DNA of 64,000 nt from Sphingobium sufflavum (lineage in GTDB: Bacteria > Pseudomonadota > Alphaproteobacteria > Sphingomonadales > Sphingomonadaceae): NCBI RefSeq assembly GCF_021403115.1, contig NZ_JAJSSH010000015.1, positions 1 to 64,000 of the forward strand. The letters are read 5' to 3'. This document shows, one piece after another, positions 61,730 to 64,000 of the stretch. The notes under the pieces were generated by a model, which worked only from the letters and a program-made list of their open reading frames with translations, made no database searches and had not been told where the DNA came from. Numbering within the stretch: position 1 is the first letter of the stretch; each line of letters begins with the position of its first letter. Position numbers and translations under genes: made by a program.

Positions 61730-62056
61730 TTATCCCCCGACCGTCCATCCCGTCCGTCCCTGTATCAGCACGATGCGGGACCAGCGGTGGGCGATGCCGC
61801 CCTGCTCATAGGACAGGGTCAGCCTGCATCCGCGCTGCACCGCGCTCACGAACCGGCTGCGCGGCAGGGCGGGGCGGGTGAGGGCGTCCGTCGCCTGAAA
61901 CGGCTCTCCCTTTTCCGCCATGGTCATGCCCATCGCCGCCACCGCGCCCGGCGGCACTTGCTTGAGGCGGAGGAAACGCCGCTCCGGCCCATGGGTGCAG
62001 GCGGGCAGGGGAACGGGCGCCGCCGCCGCCAGCGCGATCAGAGTGAGGACGGGCAT
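61730..62056 (-). CDS. Small secreted hypothetical protein (108 aa)
   Basis: Signal-peptide-like start (MPVLTLIALAAAAPVPLPAC) whose final Cys could be a lipobox, then RRFLRLKQVPPGAVAAMGMT and AVQRGCRLTLSYEQGGIAHR. GAAAGGAA lies before the ATG at 62056; the frame runs further up without support. Envelope-located protein of unknown function; divergent from the AraC gene at 62274. Confidence 0.6.
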   Translation of the reverse strand: MPVLTLIALAAAAPVPLPACTHGPERRFLRLKQVPPGAVAAMGMTMAEKGEPFQATDALTRPALPRSRFVSAVQRGCRLTLSYEQGGIAHRWSRIVLIQGRTGWTVGG

Positions 62057-62273
62057 TGCGGGTTCCTTTCGCCGTTCCGCCACAGGATATCGCGCGCGCC
62101 GCCATCCTGTCCAAGCGCAAATACACCCCCGCTTTTGACGCTGGCAGCAAATGCCGATGGCCCTGCGCCTGCTGCACATCCCTCCGCCCGGAAGCGCGTA
62201 AATTGACTGTACGGGAAACGCCACCGGACGCGTGGCCGCAAGCATCCTTGTTTGCCCGGCTGGAGAGACAGAC

Positions 62274-63293
62274 ATGGCTGAAACATTGTTTTGCCTGGAC
62301 ACGAAAAACTACCGGGACGGACAGGCGCTCTTTCGCGGGGAGCGCAACCAGGAATATTATTGCGGCGACTTCTGGATCGAGGATGGCTCGGCCATCGACG
62401 TGCGGGCGGAGCGCCGGGCGGTGGGACCATGCTCCATCATCCTGCTCAAATCCTCCGCGCGGCAATTCTTTCGCCGCACCCGCCGCCATATCCGCGACGA
62501 CGCGACCGACCTGTCGGTGCTGTGGTTCGTCAAGCGCGGTCGCCTCGTCTTTTCGGATCAGGCGGGCAGCCGCACGGCGGCGCCGGGCGATTTCATCGTC
62601 ACCCGCTCCATGTCGCCCTTCCTGATCGAGTGCCAGCCGGATGCGGAGGCGATGCATGAGGTGCTGCATGTCACCGTGCCCACCCATATCCTGCGCGGTT
62701 TCCTGGCCACCGACATCGCCAGCGCCCTGTTCCTGCCCGGCGACCGGCGCGAGGTGGCGATCGCGCAGAAGATCCTCACCAGCGTCTTTCGCGACGAGGA
62801 GCTGCTGAGCGATGCCTCGGCCCGCACGCTGGTCGATGCGGCGCTGACCATCGTCGGCCATGCGATCCGCGCGGAGGAGGCGGGCGCGCCTGCGCGCCAG
62901 ACGGTCGCCGACCGGCGGCTGGTCGACGTGCTGCGCTTTATCGAGGTGCATCTGTCCGACCCCAATCTCTCCACCAGCATGGTGGCGAAGGGATGCGGCA
63001 TTTCGCCCCGTTACCTGTCCTTCCTGCTGCGGCTCAGGGGCACCAGCTTCTCCGAACTGGTTTGGGAGCAGAGGCTGGAGAAGGCCCGGCTGTGGCTGTC
63101 ATCCTCCCAACCGCGCGACATTTCGATCAGCGAGATCGCCTATGGCGTCGGTTTCAAAAGTCCCGCTCATTTCAGCCGCATGTTCAAGCGCGTCTTCGCC
63201 GTGAACCCGCGCGAATTCCGCACCTGCGCGCCGGAGGATGCGGTGCAGCAGGATTATGCCCGCTACACCAGCGAGGGGCAGTTGCTGCAATAA
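62274..63293 (+). CDS. AraC-family transcriptional regulator, AraC_binding_2 type (339 aa)
   Basis: The C-terminal two-HTH DNA-binding domain (STSMVAKGCGISPRYLSFLL, then DISISEIAYGVGFKSPAHFS followed by RMFKRVFAVNPREFR) is standard. The N-terminal half (LSVLWFVKRGRLVFSDQAGS, GDFIVTRSMSPFLIECQPDA) is a cupin-like sensor of the AraC_binding_2/feaR type. CTGGAGAGA lies 8 bases before the ATG at 62274. It ends directly in a run of 13 G. Targets probably include the divergent or convergent neighbours; ligand unknown. Confidence 0.86.
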   Translation: MAETLFCLDTKNYRDGQALFRGERNQEYYCGDFWIEDGSAIDVRAERRAVGPCSIILLKSSARQFFRRTRRHIRDDATDLSVLWFVKRGRLVFSDQAGSRTAAPGDFIVTRSMSPFLIECQPDAEAMHEVLHVTVPTHILRGFLATDIASALFLPGDRREVAIAQKILTSVFRDEELLSDASARTLVDAALTIVGHAIRAEEAGAPARQTVADRRLVDVLRFIEVHLSDPNLSTSMVAKGCGISPRYLSFLLRLRGTSFSELVWEQRLEKARLWLSSSQPRDISISEIAYGVGFKSPAHFSRMFKRVFAVNPREFRTCAPEDAVQQDYARYTSEGQLLQ

Positions 63294-63306
63294 GGGGGGG
63301 GGGGGG
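63294..63306. repeat. 13-base G homopolymer after the AraC gene
   Basis: The stop TAA of the AraC gene is followed immediately by 13 G. Such runs change length by slippage; here it lies outside coding sequence and its length may also be a sequencing uncertainty. Confidence 0.85.
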
Positions 63307-63455
63307 CGGGCGGCGGGCCATCACCACAACGCCGCCCTTGCCGAAGTGCGCCCCTCAAACACCGATAGGTCATCCCGGCGAAGGCTGGGATCGTTTGCGG
63401 TCGAGTGCACCCTGCCGACGGACATCCCGGCCTGCGCCGGAATGACGCGCAGCGC

Positions 63456-64000
63456 CTAGCCCAGTTGCGCGATCACCTGCGGCAGGTCCACCGTCGTGCG
63501 GATGCCGGCAGGAGCCTCGCACACATAGCGGATCATGTTCACCGGCCGATGCGCGGTCAGGCCGGGGGTCATGGCGGCATAATCGTCCGGCGCGACGGGG
63601 AAGACGATGTCGATCTTCATCGGGCAATCGCCCTCCACCACCACGCGCCAGCCGGATTCGCGAAACTCCCACTCTTCCCCGTCGGTCGTGTCCACGTCGG
63701 AGGAGACGGACCAGTTGGCGACCATACGCAGCAACGGCTTGCCGTCCCGCATCCCCTCGATGGTCGTCTTGGTCGCCGCCACCGTCCCCTGGGGCACCGT
63801 GCCCGCGATGATATGCACATCGTTGCGGGCGATGCCCAGCGCCCCCGTCGCGCGTATCTCGTCCAGCGGCAGGCCGATGGCGTCCGCGATCAGGCTCAGC
63901 GTGCCCGAAAAAGTCTCCCGCTTGAAATCGAGGATCGCCCGGTTCGGCCCGTCCGGCTTCGATCCGAAGCCCATATAGCCGAACAGCATCTCCGGCGAAT
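63456..64000 (-). CDS. Dihydrodipicolinate-reductase-like NAD(P)-dependent dehydrogenase, C-terminal part
   Basis: The frame is open to the window edge, so only the last ~180 residues are seen. SPEMLFGYMGFGSKPDGPNR and DFKRETFSGTLSLIADAIGL, then GIARNDVHIIAGTVPQGTVA and YVCEAPAGIRTTVDLPQVIA, match the C-terminal part of DapB-fold amine/diaminopentanoate-dehydrogenase-like proteins common in sphingomonads. The dinucleotide-binding half lies outside. Substrate unknown; not the biosynthetic DapB by context. Confidence 0.78.
   Translation of the reverse strand, partial: SPEMLFGYMGFGSKPDGPNRAILDFKRETFSGTLSLIADAIGLPLDEIRATGALGIARNDVHIIAGTVPQGTVAATKTTIEGMRDGKPLLRMVANWSVSSDVDTTDGEEWEFRESGWRVVVEGDCPMKIDIVFPVAPDDYAAMTPGLTAHRPVNMIRYVCEAPAGIRTTVDLPQVIAQLG

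Overview
The window looks like chromosomal DNA of a sphingomonad (Sphingomonadaceae, Alphaproteobacteria). This rests on the high GC content, a TonB-dependent receptor beside short-chain dehydrogenase (SDR) and CoA-type catabolic genes, secDF preceded by yajC, a DUF6456 gene, and dispersed hairpin repeats of the CTTCGACAAGCTCAGG and GTCACCCCGGA types common in that family. No species assignment is possible from sequence reading alone.

Layout. (1) 0-10.2 kb is a catabolic region. A TonB-dependent receptor is broken by what looks like the end of an IS21-like element at the left window edge. A tightly coupled operon follows (SDR, sulfotransferase, alkylsulfatase-like metallo-hydrolase, TIM-barrel isomerase, SDR), with a divergent GntR regulator and then an acyl-CoA ligase/MaoC dehydratase pair. 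(2) 10.3-14.7 kb is the rump of an exopolysaccharide cluster: two glycosyltransferases, a methyltransferase, and a chain-length protein and a sugar epimerase that are both truncated and meet at one junction. (3) 15.4-23.7 kb is a divergent eight-gene catabolic cluster in which each strand is joined by start/stop overlaps. It encodes a flavoprotein, LeuC/LeuD-like hydratase subunits, a class III CoA transferase, an HMG-CoA-lyase-like enzyme, a cysteine amidohydrolase and two PuuE-like cyclic amidases. Together these could make a complete route for a cyclic imide. (4) 23.8-28.7 kb holds sulfate activation (cysD, cysNC, cysQ) and a LuxR-type regulator.

(5) 28.76-37.05 kb is an 8.2-kb integrative element inserted in the 3' half of tRNA-Pro(GGG) and bounded by a 48-bp direct repeat. 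It carries a tyrosine integrase, a small helix-turn-helix protein, a DUF3987 ATPase/primase-like protein, a zinc-ribbon protein, a DUF5681 protein, several unknown small genes and a low-GC membrane protein beside attR. It has two structured non-coding regions and no capsid or conjugation genes, so it resembles a satellite or mobilisable island.

(6) 37.3-54.4 kb is mostly core chromosome: yajC-secD-secF, a Mth938-like protein, a glycosyltransferase, GNAT, XRE and DUF6456 genes, an ABC-F ATPase, a SIMPL protein, asd, a sterol-desaturase-family hydroxylase, chorismate mutase, polyprenyl diphosphate synthase and a YdeI-like gene with an internal amber codon. (7) 54.7-64 kb is a further metabolic region: 2-oxoacid dehydrogenase E1 alpha/beta with a stand-alone lipoyl protein, a Gfo/Idh oxidoreductase, a frameshifted hemerythrin-like gene, two AraC regulators, a crotonase and the end of a dihydrodipicolinate-reductase-like gene cut by the window edge.
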